DNA from: Apostichopus japonicus
Taxonomy: Eukaryota > Echinodermata > Holothuroidea > Aspidochirotida > Stichopodidae
Direction: 5' to 3'
NCBI RefSeq assembly: GCF_037975245.1
Contig: NC_092570.1
Span: forward strand, 992,501-1,056,500
Length of the DNA: 64,000 nt
The stretch's first letter is position 1, and each line of letters starts with the position of its first letter. Below the pieces are notes generated by a model, which was not told where the DNA came from, ran no database searches, and saw only the letters and a list, made by a program, of their open reading frames with translations. Of this stretch, positions 11,601-24,662 are shown piece by piece. The position numbers and the translations under genes are program-made.

Positions 11601-13828
11601 TAGCTTATTTATAATGTACTTGCAAGATCTCTTGCGACACTGCATATAAGAAAAAATCGTTTCAAGTGGCAATTGGTGGCATGTTGCCATATGGTGCCAA
11701 CTTGCGGGTACGGTAATTTTTGCCCTTTGTATTTCTGGTTACCATGGCAATTTTCAGGAAGAAAGCCTCAAATGACATGTTTATAATGAGTGACGAATTT
11801 GACAAGGACAAATGATGTAAAATACTAATGTCTTAGAATGGATGCTTTCTGTTGTTTTAATGACTTCAAGTTAGAGGAACATGTTTTGGTGGAGTTATGA
11901 TAATTAAACATAAACAAACAAACAAAGTCGTCATCAATTTAGCCTTAAAGGAGCATTCCACAGATTTAACATAAAGCCTATCTTAAAGGTGAATTTCTTG
12001 AAAACAGGAAGGGCTAAACAGACACATCACACATAACTAGCATTCAAATTGTCCTTTTTATTGGACTATCAGCATATCAATCCAAAAGAAATTCTGCCTA
12101 AAATCAACCTAGAGGCTAGAAATACCTTCAAGTTAAGCGTTGCCATGATTACTTCCACAATAAGATATGGAGTGGCTTCTGTTGTCACTGTTATTGTTGG
12201 TTATTGTTGATCTTGGGTTTTGTTACTCCATTGTAAGGAACTTCGTTTAATTAAAACAGTTGACTTTGTTTGCATGCATGGACGGTAACGGTGCACACAT
12301 CCGCCACGACTTTACACACTGAAAGATAAGTACGGTATGCACTCCATATAAGGTTCCTTATATTTACTGTAGTTCACGGGGCTGATATTCACCACATCTA
12401 ATGAATAAGAATGACTGATTACCATTCACGTACAAACGTACAAACCTTTGCAATTTATATGTTATGCCTTCGACATGTTCGTAGCAGATATATTCATTGG
12501 CAAAGGGCAGTGTGTTCCATTATCTATGTCACGTTGAATTGAAATACTTCGGCTTATGCGTGGCGTTCGTGCGGTAACATGATACAATTTACTATACGAG
12601 TGCGCATGCGGGTTAATATTGTGTATGTGTTATAAAACACAATTGAGGGTATACCATTATACTCTTGAGAATTTGCAAAGTATTCACGTATTGCCTTATA
12701 AACAATTTATAGGACGTAAACCTGACATTACATTGTAACATACGACGATATGCTCGTATATATACATCCGCAACATCAAGGGTAATAGACGTTTCACTCT
12801 CCTTACCTCTTGAAATGTAATCAGGTGTTGTCATAGTTTGGACAGTTTTGTCCTCATTTATGCAAAGTCGTTCACCTGATCAAAGAAGTGAACTCATCTA
12901 TATCTAGGACTATAGCTAAGAGGAGTATATGTCATCCTAGAAACGTCAAACGTTGTTTGTTTCGAATTCATAGTTCACTTTCTATACGTACTTACGCCGA
13001 GTCATGCCTCATGCCATACAGATGGAAAGAGTTGGAATTGTTTCAATTTTACTTTTTGAAATTTGAAGTGCGACGTGCAAACATTGAAAGGCGTGGATTA
13101 AAGCATCATTTGAGCCATTCGTCAACTGTTGTACGACTTTTCAATCGAGCACAGCTGCGATATCGTAGCAGTGTATATGAACAACATGTACAGCTACATA
13201 GGGGTTTGTGCATGGTGTGGGCATAATCTGATCTTATAAAAGTATTCCACATCTTGCCAAAAATCAAGGACTAAAAAGATATCCTGATCGTGTCACTACG
13301 TCAAATAGTTTCCAGAAATCGTGGAATACAAAAAATAAACCGATAACATTCTCCACGGGAAAACATTTTTGGAATATTTTGTTGTTGCTACCAATCTATG
13401 TCATCGGGCTATCTTTGGAGAGCTTTATCACTGACTTAATTTCAGACCGTTGTAAAACACTCAGCTATTTTCAGCATACCGATAGTATCACAACACGAAA
13501 AGGAAACACATCTGTCGTACAGGGGAGCTCACTTTTCTTTTCCGATTTCCGAAGCTAAGTAGCTTCCCTGGGAGTTTTGTAGGCTTGCTGCCAAGTTGCC
13601 AAGATAATAATCCGGAATCCTCCAATAACAGAATGTCACTCGGATTCGTTATGCTGGCTATTGTACTTAATAGCCAGGAAGGCTATACTACGGCGTACCA
13701 TGGTACTGGGAATGCAGCTCTTGTTGGTTTACGAACACATGCATGAGTACATAGGCTATATATAGACAAACGCCTACAGTGGAATTACGACCTTCCTTAC
13801 CGGTTTCGAACCTCTGGACATACAATCA
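8700..13828. other. Non-coding stretch, no gene recognised
   Basis: Mostly unique AT-rich DNA with a small GAA/AAG microsatellite at about 10462-10500. The longest open frame is 151 codons at 9730-10185 on the minus strand. It has no recognisable domain; its C-terminal third looks somewhat protein-like but has no supporting splice context. The 112-codon plus frame at 12888-13226 is likewise unrecognised. Confidence 0.6.
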
Positions 13829-13900
13829 GCGTCCATAGCCTAGTGGTTAGGGTGTCCGCATATTAAGCGGGAGGCCTGGGTTCGAATCCCGGTGGAGGCT
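13829..13900 (+). tRNA. tRNA-like gene, anticodon ATT by position; probable SINE head or pseudogene
   Basis: A 72-nt cloverleaf can be drawn. The acceptor GCGTCCA/TGGAGGC has one G-G mismatch at pair 3. The D arm contains TAGCCTAGTGGTTAG, the anticodon stem is TCCGC/GCGGG with loop ATATTAA, and the T arm is CTGGG-TTCGAAT-CCCGG. A and B boxes are near consensus and a TTTT terminator follows at 13924-13927. The anticodon position reads ATT, unusual for Asn (normally GTT), and the D arm resembles tRNA-Glu-type sequences. A tRNA-derived repeat is therefore as likely as a working gene. Confidence 0.55.
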
Positions 13901-13948
13901 GGAAGTGTTTGCACTGTTCTTGATTTTCCAACTCATTACGATTTCAAA

Positions 13949-14029
13949 AGAGACCGTAATGAGAGAAACAAAGAGCATTATGAAAGCACGTGTGTAAGTA
14001 AATGGAAAATGACGTTGTTTATATACATA

Positions 14030-14081
<52 letters not shown>

Positions 14082-14152
14082 AACAACGTCATTTTCGATT
14101 TACTTACACACGTGCTTTCATATTGCTCTTTGTTTCTCACATAACGGTCTCT
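13949..14152. repeat. Long inverted repeat with TA-repeat loop
   Basis: The left arm (from AGAGACCG at 13949 through AACAAAGAGCAT, GAAAGCACGTGTGTAAGTAA and AATGACGTTGTTTATATA) is mirrored by the right arm ending CGGTCTCT at 14152. The arms are about 75-90 bases with few mismatches and enclose a TA dinucleotide tract (about 14030-14080). Transcribed, it would fold into one long hairpin. It begins about 50 bp after the tRNA-like gene. Confidence 0.9.
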
Positions 14153-15009
14153 ATTAATGTCAAGATTGAATTTGGCTTAAGTATCATTGAACCCGGAATA
14201 ACAATAACATAACTCGTACAGAAACGTGAAGCCTGCAGTGTCAGCCTGATTTAATGAATAGCACGATGAGTTTTCAACTTTCGATTCCATTATACCGTAG
14301 AGATTTTATTACGAACACGTTATATTATACCAATCATTAAACAAATTATTGTGATACCGATGTACTTTGTTTAACGACTTATGCATGTCAATGTATTGAA
14401 AGTTATAAATAGAAGCAGTACCATAACCAAATATATGTAATGATGGTCCGTGAGAAATGAGACCGAAAGAGACATATTAGTTAGCCATATAACAATGAAA
14501 ATATAACCATTAACATGGCGCCAATTGAAATGCAATTTCGAATGTGTCTCTACAATGATATTGTAGCCTATGATAAACAGTATTGAACAGACATAGAGAG
14601 ATAAATTAGTGTAGGGTAAAGTTGACCACATTTTATTATTTCCTCTTAAAACAAGAATCCAGTTTAGCTGATATATAAAGGGCGCAAGCACTACTTTTGT
14701 CCTGCTGAGGTGGGGGGGGGGGGGTTCTCATATGGAGGGTGCTTAGGTTCTCAATGGTGTTATATTTTGAAACTTTTGATACACTGTTGAATCAATTTTC
14801 GACTGTTTAAGTGGCACCGTCGATGCATCTTATATGCTTATGTTATGTTTTTAATGTTTTAATTACTTAAGCTTTTTAATTGAGATTTTGTCAATCTTTC
14901 CGCGGACATGTAACTTCCCGTACAGTGTAAGACATTTTATAAACTTCTATCACTTACTTAATGTATACACCGATGAGCTTGCTTGTTTTACGCAGATATT
15001 TTAGAAAAG

Positions 15010-15440
15010 AACACCATTACAGCTGTGTGTGTGAGGGAGTGGGTGTACATGTAGGCCTCACAACTGGTGACATGGGACAAAGGAAATTCCTGTCACCAGT
15101 TGTCGAACAATAGAGAACAATAGTCATCGGTTGTCCAGACAAAGGGATTTAATAAAGGGAAATTCCATCGGTTGTAGCTAATATAATAGAAAACTAGTTT
15201 GTGTATCTGTGTATATGTGTGTGACGGCTAGCTTGTAAACACGATATCTCAAAAACCACAAGTTAAATTAATGTCATATTTGGTAGGTAGATGCACCATG
15301 ATGTGTAAATGTATACCCGAGTGTCAACAACCAAAAGTTGAATCAATTGCATACTTAGTAGGTGATGCCCTATGACGTGTATATGTGCCCTATCGTTTTT
15401 CGTTCTCATATATATTAATGAGTGGGCGGGGCTTGACATG
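15010..15440 (-). repeat. Dispersed repeat family B, copy 1 (inverted)
   Basis: Reverse complement of much of 19520-19925. Shared blocks include GGGCGGGGCTTGACAT, CCTATGACGTGTATATGTGC, GCTAGCTTGTAAACACGATA and ACAACTGGTGACATGGGACA. Confidence 0.85.
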
Positions 15441-16339
15441 CGTGCGTGGGTGTGTGTGTGAGGTGTGTCTTTGATACGCACGTTAAGACATGAGGTATAA
15501 ATCAAATACGTACCAGTGCATAACGTGTACTATAGTACAGTTTTTGTTTCGTAGTCACCATAGCACCATAGTTTAAACATTGCGGTTCAATGGGTTTACG
15601 ATAGAAAGATTATTTTCATTTAAGCTGACTTCTATTTTACCCGAAAAAGTCAACAAGCTGAGACAATTTAATTGTTTGTAAATTCTCCCTCTTTCTCTCT
15701 CACTGTTTTTCTATAATATATTATAATTATATATATTTCTTTAATTCCTGCTTTGTCTTTTCCGTTTGTCATTTGTTTAACAGTCTTTTGTCAAACTCGT
15801 CACAGGCGTCGTGACGTAGCTGCACGTTAATCGATTTTGTTGATAGGATCTAGGTTTATACAAATTACTGAAACTGTGGTTAACTCGTCGTCCAATCCTG
15901 TTTGCCTAGGGGTGACGAATGAGGTCAGATTATATGTAGAAAGATCCCGGAGATTTCATTTGTCAAATAATCTCCTTTCGTAACGAATCGTTTTAAAGAA
16001 TACGGTCGGCATATGAAAGACAGAGCACAAATTGATCGTGGTTAAAACATACCGCACAATATCTAACCAATTCATTTTCATGTACGGTATTACCGGACAT
16101 GTCTAGTGTTTGATAAATGGTGAGGTTATAACGAACGTGAATCTTTTCATTCATTAAAGGGATATCCCGTGCATAAATCCATTGCTTAGTTCAATAATTG
16201 CCGGATATATCTTTTTCAACTTTTGGTCAAACACCACATCCACATGGCACCTTCGATGGCAGAGATATGCTTTTTTTCATAATTAGGTAGTGTCATTGCC
16301 ATTGCATCGGGCAACAACAGAGTAAAATAATGTCACTTT

Positions 16340-16640
16340 AATGTACATTAATAAATGTCAATTTAAATCGATATCTAACAGTTTATTAAATTGAAATATA
16401 CCGATTTATTTCACTTAGGGTCATTTGAAATTGACATCTACCCGTTTTCTAATACGTTTCATATACCAATTTAAATTAACATATACCGATGTAAATTAAC
16501 TATATATATACCGATTTAAATTAAAATATTATTCCTAAATAAACTGGTAGCCTATATATCTCAATTTAAAGTAATATAAGTCGATTCAATTTGACATAGG
16601 CCTATACCGATTTAATTTGGTGTATATGTTGATTTCCATT
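16340..16640 (+). repeat. Degenerate AT-rich minisatellite
   Basis: Blocks of the type ATATACCGATTTAAATTAAC recur about ten times at 20-35 base spacing. Confidence 0.7.
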
Positions 16641-18867
16641 GATCTGATACAAAATGGCCCGCCATAGTTCTCTGCTCTGAGCAATCTACGTTATACTCAC
16701 ATATAATAATTAGCCTACTACCAATATGTGCGGTTATAACGTGTGTTGACTGAAATGAACCAATTGAATTGAGTATAATAATAACCGCCAGTATTACCGT
16801 TCTTACTAAAATCATACGCGTTGTATACTGTAAACATCATATGTGTACTACGAACCAACATGAATTTAATTAATGTGTTTTCGAAGCGGGCTTCGTATTT
16901 TGATATCATGTAATCCTAGATTTTTATATATAGTGATACTATACTTTCATTGGTCTAAAGGGGTTTTCCCTACGTTCGTAATAAAGTTGTATTTGTCTTT
17001 TTGTCAGTGTTTTATATTTATTTATTTATATCGGAGTGTTTATTTATATATGGGCGCTTTAATTCGATATTACAATTACATACTGTCACAACGGATGATA
17101 GAACCGTATATACGTCAGCAATATTTTTTTAAAGTTATTAATAAACCAGTCCAAATTGTAATTGATATCGCTACAAAGCGGAGGTTTGCATCAGCTCAGA
17201 ACAACACCCAGCCCCCCCCCCCTCAGCCCACAATATTTGCTTGACTGTTAGTACATTGTTAGATACCAACGTCATACATATAGTAATGATATGTTAAACT
17301 AAGTAATTTTCCGATTTATCAAATGATATGAGAGCATATTAGCCACCCCATACAAAGCATGATACCTACACACGGTAGCACCCTATTCAGATTATGTAGC
17401 CTAACCGATAGGCTATAGCATATCCATTCGCACACATCGGGGGGGGGGGGGGTGGGGGGTGCTTGAATCGTGACATCGTAAGAAATCTTCGCAATTTCGG
17501 AGGGTTTAGGTATAATTACCGTAACATTTTTTGTACCCGCATGGTAGTTACCATGGAAACTGATGTCATCGATATGCAAACGTCAGTGCATGCATGTGGA
17601 GAGTGTAGGTATCATGTGTGCAATTTAATTCAGGTCGAATACTGCAAACATACAATTATTTCCCTTTAATGTTTATCAAGTTAGATCATCATACTTCAGT
17701 TTTCCCAAAACAGCCAATATGATTAGACACATGAACGGCAGGCATAGGTTGATAAACATATTATTATAGTGGCTCTCAGAGACTGCCGAGAATTGTAAAC
17801 TTAGATTCAGTCTTGAATCCCTCGATACAAAGAGACACCTTCCAATATAGGCTAATTGGTGTCGGATTTGTATGTGCAGGATCCGCACGAGTAATTGTGA
17901 AGGATCGCGTACATAGTGTATCCAGGAGAAAACAGAACTGGGCTAATATTTACATGTACTGCTAAACCACCTCTAATAATATTTGAATAAAACAATACTT
18001 CAATTGTTTCGAGGATCACAAAAGAGAATTATCTAGAATATGTGGTACTTGGGGGAAATGTAAGCCGACATATATATACTAACGACCAGTTACGATGAGG
18101 GGGGGGGGGGTGTGGGGAGAGGTGGGGTGGGCAGGGGACGACAAGGAGCGTGAAAGTGTCCCACAAATGACTTGGGGCCGGGCGTCAATGAAGGGGGGCG
18201 GGTTTGTGTGATCAGGTCAGGTCCTCCGCTCATTAGAAAAAATTCTTGGCAAGCCAATGTACCCTGAATTTATGAAGACCTTCGCAAAGGATCACCAAAT
18301 AGGGCGGGGTACAGTGACGTTATTGTCTCCCGGGGGCCCAAACCAGGTAGTTGAGGAATTTAGATTCAATTCTCAACATTTCGTCGTCCAAAAAAGGCTG
18401 GAAACTAAAATAAAATGTATTATACTATAGTTTAACTTGACCTATGAAGTACGGTAGTCATATACATTGCTATTCGGTTTGTGGGACATGACATAAATCT
18501 ACATATCAAATCAACTCCGCTATAGGTATATCTGGTATTAAATTTGAAGAGGTTAAAGACTTTGGTAAATTGCCGATTACACTTGATGAGGGGAGTTTAA
18601 CTTTAAACCACTTTAACGACAATAACATTGTATAGCCTTTGTGACTGCTCCGCGCAGTGTCGCATCCGTGTGTCATATCGTATGTGCATATGACGTTTTA
18701 TTTCCTGCGAAAGGAAACACATACTTTTGCACAAAGTTCAGAAGTTGATTACTTTTCTCTACGTATTCTCGAGATGTTTAGTCGTCTCCCCCTCTGCGGA
18801 AATAAATTCACTAGGGAACCTTTATATACATTAGTATTACAAGATATGCTATGCGGCAGCTCAATAA

Positions 18868-19035
18868 CTATGGAACGCAAAAAGGGCCACGATATATGAC
18901 GTTGTGCCTAAAATATACGTCGTCGTACTGAAAAATATTTGTCGCTGTACCTAAAATATATACATCGCTGTATCTCTTAAATATACGTTATGGTACCTAA
19001 AGTAGAAGTCGCTGTACTGAAAGTATATGTCGATG
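18868..19035 (+). repeat. Related terminus plus degenerate 20-25 bp tandem repeat
   Basis: The start TATGGAACGCAAAAAGGGCC matches the terminus of the 25.2-kb foldback element. It is followed by repeats of the form CGTCGCTGTACCTAAAATATA, about seven degenerate units to about 19035. The layout (shared end, then short tandem units in subterminal position) is the same as in the 25.2-kb element, but the unit sequence differs. No matching right end was found. Confidence 0.55.
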
Positions 19036-19089
19036 CTGTTAGCAGAAATGGTGGTGTATTGCTAAGGCCCTTATCTAAGGTGCTCGTGT

Positions 19090-19925
19090 TCAAATAAGGA
19101 AGATTTGTAGCAGTGTCTGGAAGCAACACCAATGTCATAGTAAACCGCGCGGCAGGCTTTACACGTCGCCATACCGTACGTGTTTATCGTAACAACATCA
19201 CCATACCAGTATGAACCAAATGTTACGCAAAGCCCCGCCCATTAATTGATATTCATGAGAACCAAGAACAATAGGGCACATCTACTCATCATATGGCATC
19301 TATCTACCAAGTATGGCATTGATTCAACTTGTGTTTGTTGAGATTTCGTCTTTACAAGCTGTGTTCGACGATTTTCCATTAAGCCCCAGACACTCATGAA
19401 TATTAATGAAGAAAATATTGTTGTTTGCAAAGAACACGTACTTACTATGTAGTTATACATCACCATGCCAAGTATGAACTAAATCGGACATGCGATGAGG
19501 AGATATTGACATTTGAAGAAGTTTATGTCAAGCCCCGCCCACTCATTAATATAGATGAGGACGAAAAACAACAGGGCACATATACACGTCATAGGGCATC
19601 ACTTACTAAGTATGAAATTGATTCACCTTTGGTTGTTGACACTCGGATAAATTTACACATCATGGGGTATTCCTACCTACCAAATATGACATTAATTCAA
19701 CTAATTGTGGTTGTTGAGATATCGTGTTTACAAGCTAGCAGTGACACACATATACCCAGACACACGCAAACTTATTTTCTATTTTATTAGCTACAACCGA
19801 TTCCATCCGTCTGCCTGGACAAACGATGAATATTGTTCCCTATTGTTTGACAACTGGTGGCAGGTATTTCTGTTGTCCCATGTCACCAGTTGTAAGGCCT
19901 AGACATGTACACACACACGCACGAA
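19090..19925 (+). repeat. Dispersed repeat family B, copy 2
   Basis: The longer copy, in opposite orientation to 15010-15440. It is built from related sub-units with AAGCCCCGCCCA, ATTCATGAG/AATATAGATGAGG and GTTGTTGAGATATCGTG blocks. The open frames inside are incidental. Confidence 0.8.
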
Positions 19926-21009
19926 TGCCTTCGATATCGTAACCAAACATGGTTACTGGCGCAACCCTTGCACCTAGACCTAATTATATAGACCTTAGTT
20001 ATAATCTTAATATGCCGCAGTATGCACCATATCATGTCTCAAAATTAACGCCTCCTTTACACCTTTCTAAACTACTGGATCCACCCCCCCCCCGCCCCTT
20101 GATGTACGCCTTGATGGACTGTGTATACTCGTGTTTGTGTGTGTTCGTAGCACATTGCCATTACTCCCCACACAAAAACACACACACGCATATACGCATA
20201 CAGTTGACCATGTAATCATAGGGGAACGGTTTGCTGCTGAGATGTCATAACTTATCACCCGGCGATGTCATTATGTGTCGATGTATATAAAGCTATTACT
20301 CAGTTACAGCGTATTGAACAAAGTACGTGCTTGCTTTCGTTTCCTATAACCGAACTCGGTCTTACAGATATAGCTTATGTGTGTTATACTGCTACAGTCA
20401 TTCCTTCACGTCTTTAACATTCCTCCTGGGGTATAAATACGGTTTCTTTTGAAGTCAGTATAAGATTCATTCCAAAATTCTCCCTGCTGGGCTCATAACT
20501 CTTTCACTTTTCTCCCCATTGATCTCCCTATTCCCTAGACGAGCTTTGACGGTGAAAAATAAACACGCCCTACCCATACACACAAACACAAATGTATGCC
20601 TACCTACCTGCCAACCTACCCCCCCCCACCCACACTATCACTATTATGTATGTACGTGTGTGTGTATGTATGTATGTATACGAGAAGATGTAGACCGATC
20701 CTACGATTAAATATGTAATGACATTCCTTATCCAGTACCTTTCTTTTTCAAATTAAGGCTTTTTAGTTTTTTCGATACTTCGCTTTTAGAAGTACTTAAT
20801 CTACACTCGATAGCGAAACAAATTGGTAAAAGGATAATTAATAAGTTATTAATTAATCGTGACATCTTATATCGTAAAATAAACACACATGTCCATGTCA
20901 CGTAGAGCAAAGTAATATTTATAGCATATGGTCTGAGTTAAGAGGATTTTAAAACAAACTATATCTTTTACATAAACAACTGGCATTAGTTGCTCTTATC
21001 AAATTATGT

Positions 21010-21295
21010 GTGTTTTTTGGGGGAAAATTACCTTTTGACCCCACAGTGAACAACAAACTTCTTGTACTCAAACGGTGGATCCACATATCAACTATGAAGT
21101 TCGTCCAAGCGTTACTTTTGCAGTTACTGTGATTACAAAGTTTTCAGGCTTTGACCTATGTTGAAATACAAACACCAGCATACACATAACCCCCCCCCCC
21201 CCCCATCCTCGCCCTCGCACACACACACACAAACATTGATCATCACCACCGCATAAATTCCTTGTACCTTCGGCAAAGAATCAACGAATAGAAAG
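21010..21295 (+). repeat. Dispersed repeat family A, copy 2
   Basis: Shares CTTGTACTCAAACG, TATGAAGTTC, TTTGACCTATGTTGA and the CCTTCGGCAAAGAATCAA ending with 3410-3905. It carries a 15-base C homopolymer (21190-21204) where copy 1 has a CA tract. Confidence 0.7.
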
Positions 21296-21779
21296 GTAAA
21301 ACTGCTCTCCTCAAATCAAATGTGTCACAGTTACGAGAAAGACCGTATCATGTTGCTTTCCAAAGTGAGCCGTGACTACGAGTCTCTCGACTTGTTCATA
21401 GGTATAAGAAGAAGTGGGTATGATATCACTGTTAACAAACGGCTATATATTCACGGCTGTATCACGCGGTTGTACATCCTCCGTGTGTTTTGTGTTAACT
21501 CGTGTTTCTAACCGCCTCGTGTCCATTTATAATATTTGTCATCGTGACATATGTTATAATTATAGTCCTTGTTTAAAAGATTTACATGGGCTTTGGATAC
21601 ATCGAGTGTGCTATTCTTTTAGTCAATTTACTGGTGGGTGGGTGTACGTTTAATATCATTTCTAGCCGTTCTGGGTTTTTTTTTTCTTCCCCGATACTTG
21701 TCAACGCGACGCACTGGGGACAGGAATCCGGGGCGACCGCACCGGCCTAGTTACGTCACTGGTAATAATGTATATATGT

Positions 21780-21850
21780 GATCTTCCCGCAAGCAGGAAC
21801 TCGCGAAAGAAGCCATGGAGGCTTATAGACTCGCAAGCTGACCGAAGCCA
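21780..21850 (-). repeat. 5'-truncated second copy of the 32.4-kb SINE tail
   Basis: This 71-bp stretch matches 32267-32340 closely: CGCAAGCAGGAACTCG, then AAGAAGCCAT, GGCTTAT and CGCAAGCTGACCGAAG in the same order and spacing. It lacks the tRNA head, as expected of a 5'-truncated insertion in minus orientation. Confidence 0.75.
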
Positions 21851-22730
21851 ATATAATGTAATAAGTATCGAAATAGTATAGCAACTAAGAAAGGACACGT
21901 AACGACATGTACTCAGTCCTGCAATGTACTTGCAGCCTGAAACGAGCTTAAAAACGCATGCAGTAGGGAGGGTGTGAAGCTGACGGAAGACCCGGTTATA
22001 TTGGGAGCTTTTCACAAATATGTGAAAAAAAATTTGCGGTTATTTACTGATCGAATTCACTGCCTTTTGTTGTTGCAAAACCCCAAAGAAAAACGACCTT
22101 TACGGCAAACTGGTTTAACAATGAACAGTAGAAGCATGAGAGTACAAAGTAATTGATTGATAGAGGCTTTCAATTAAGCCCGACTAGACCAGATACTCTT
22201 TCAAAAGTGCAACTTTCCGACGTAAAAAAATCAACAAACGTGACAGAAGATATCGGTGAGACGCCTATAACAACCGATCGCTTTTGATGAAGTTTATTTG
22301 GATCATGTAACATTTATTTCTACGCGTAAATGAGTACGGTATTAGAGTACAGATCAATCGATAAAGTGTCAGTTTGTCCGGAGTTTTTGCATATATTTAT
22401 CCTATTATGCTTTAATCAAATAATGGTCCAATCAGACAAGCTTACGTGTCGACTCATTTTTGGCACAAATCAATTTCCTGTTTCGAGATTTCGGAAATAA
22501 GAAGAGATATTAAAACAGCAATTCATCAACAGAAGAATTGATGATTTTGTAGTTGGTTTGTTTTGATTGTAGACTTAGGTTACACTCTCTATAGGTCTAA
22601 CTGCAGTAACACTGGGGTCAACAGTGCTTTACAAAAATTCCCAAACAATTTTGCCAGATCGGAGAAATATTTTTTAACTTCATGTTACGAGTATATATTT
22701 GCGAGCGTTACAACGAAGGTCGTCTTTGCC

Positions 22731-22749
22731 GGGGGGGGGGGGGGGGGGG
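22731..22749 (+). repeat. 19-base G homopolymer
   Basis: The longest of many G or C runs of nine or more bases in the window (for example 17442, 21190, 28217, 29976, 48197, 59998). Confidence 0.95.
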
Positions 22750-23339
22750 TTGTTATAATAACGATTTATAGGTTGCAGAACCAAATGTTAAGTCTGCATG
22801 TTTGTTAAAAAGTGTATAATATTAAGAGCTGTTTCTTTTTCTTTCCTTTTTAATTGTCGTAACAGCCATAAGAATGATTCATGGCAAGATACTCGACCTT
22901 GTGTTAACATGGCGGGGGAACCGTTCTTTACTAACAGAACGTGTTGCTCATAGACCCCCGTGTAGCTCATCAAATCAATTCAAGCCGATACACGCCAAGC
23001 AGTAGTGTTTATATGGATGAATAGCGAGTTAACAGATTCACGAATTATCGCTTTTTCACTTCTACGTTTTACCTCTTCTTACATTTGTGGTTTCTATACA
23101 AATACTTCGCAATGGGTAACTGACCCATTTTTTACACTTCACAGACACAATTAAGGAACTATTAAGCATTGCTTTGTTGTTTTAAGACGTTTTACTTTGT
23201 AATTATAGTGATCCGTCACGACATTACGGGTATAATGCCATTACCACGTACACAAAAAAAAACACATGCTTACTAACATCCTGAATTCGGTGTCTGATAC
23301 GTGAAAGATCCAGCGACTTTTCACATTCTATACATAGGC

Positions 23340-23900
23340 TCTTACATTCCTGTTGTCGTTACTGTTATCGTGTTGCTGTTATCGAGTTGCTGTTGTTATA
23401 ACACTGTTTTCATGTTGTTTATGTCACTGTTGTCGTGCTGGTGTTGTCACCTAACCATAATAGTCGATGACCACTTGCTGCCATGCCTTGTGCTGTTGTT
23501 GTCAGTATTTTTTGTAATCAATGTACGAAATGTAGCTGTTGCCATGATATCGCTGTTGTCACATTGATGTTGTTGAACACTGTTGTCACATTGTTTATCT
23601 TTTGTTGTCATGCTGCTGTTGTCTATTTCCTATTGTCTTTTTCGCATTATTTGCTGATGTTCGAAATGTTGTTAATGTCGTCGATGACGTTGTTGTTGTT
23701 GTTTTGTTGTTGTTTCTATACAGAACCAATATCGTCCCTGACATACCACGTGTGTTGCTGTTCTTATTACAATCGTCGTCGACATTCATGATGTATCAAG
23801 TTGATTTAGTTCTCTTGCTCTTGCTGTTATTACTGTTCGAGGAAAGTGTTTTTCCCGTCGTCGTGGTCTTTGTTATCCGTAACGTTTACTGTATACTCTT
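23340..23900 (+). repeat. GTT/TGT-rich low-complexity tract
   Basis: Imperfect GTTGTCGTTG and TGTTGTCACATTG units give a T/G-rich plus strand with triplet periodicity. Overlapping frames rich in Leu, Val or Cys on plus and Asn/Thr on minus follow from this and are not genes. Confidence 0.85.
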
Positions 23901-24161
23901 GTTGATTTAGTTCTCGTACGGTTCTCTGATCATTGTTGTAGTTTGTTTTTCTTGTTGCTGGGATGTTTTTAATATCTTGTGTATTTAATACTGTGAATCA
24001 ATCTATCTGGCTTAAGTCATGATACTGTAATATTACAACGTGAGGTTCATACAAATTGGCGCCAAAATCACCCTGTCGATACATGTAAAGCCATCTCAAT
24101 CGAAGAATATCATTGACCATATCTCATTAGTATTTACCGGATGTAGCATGATTTTAAATAA

Positions 24162-24192
24162 ACATAAATGAGAGAAATAAACTCATTTATGT
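24162..24192. repeat. Perfect 11-bp stem hairpin
   Basis: ACATAAATGAG and CTCATTTATGT surround a 9-base loop. Confidence 0.7.
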
Positions 24193-24584
24193 CTTAACTT
24201 GTTTCTAATGAGTAAAGGTGATATTAATCATTAATGGAGTTAACCATCTAGCGATCATTTGTCCATGACAAGTGAAATTATCAAAATAACCATTACGGGG
24301 GGATGAGAAACATTTGTACATAGGCCTATATTTACAATGAGAGGAACCTATACAAGGTAAAGTATAATTAAGGTCTTGTTCTTATAAAAGGAAACAGGTG
24401 TTGACCTTCACCGACCCTTAATATTGTGGCGGTCGTATTGTTTACATGCTTATAGGGCGTCACACACACTAGAATGTACAATCAGTCGATTTGCCGAGTA
24501 ATCTATATATCTTTAGTTATCCTATAAGTGACATAGGCCTACTTTAAAACTACATTGCCTGTCTATCATATTTATATTGAATAA

Positions 24585-24662
24585 GGGCAGACAGGCATGT
24601 AGTCAGACAGACAAGGGAGAGTAAGGGTGGATAGGCATGTAGTCAGACAGACAAGGGAGGGT
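24585..24662 (+). repeat. 37-40 bp tandem duplication
   Basis: AGGCATGTAGTCAGACAGAC followed by AAGGGAG occurs twice, about 40 bp apart. Confidence 0.8.

Noticed and set aside
16873-17244. 123-codon plus frame
   Set aside because: Composition follows AT-rich DNA (Tyr, Ile, Phe) and it ends in a C homopolymer; no domain.
23301-23910. Leu/Val/Cys-rich frames resembling membrane proteins
   Set aside because: GTT/TGT low-complexity DNA gives hydrophobic codons in several frames; no start context or conserved motif.
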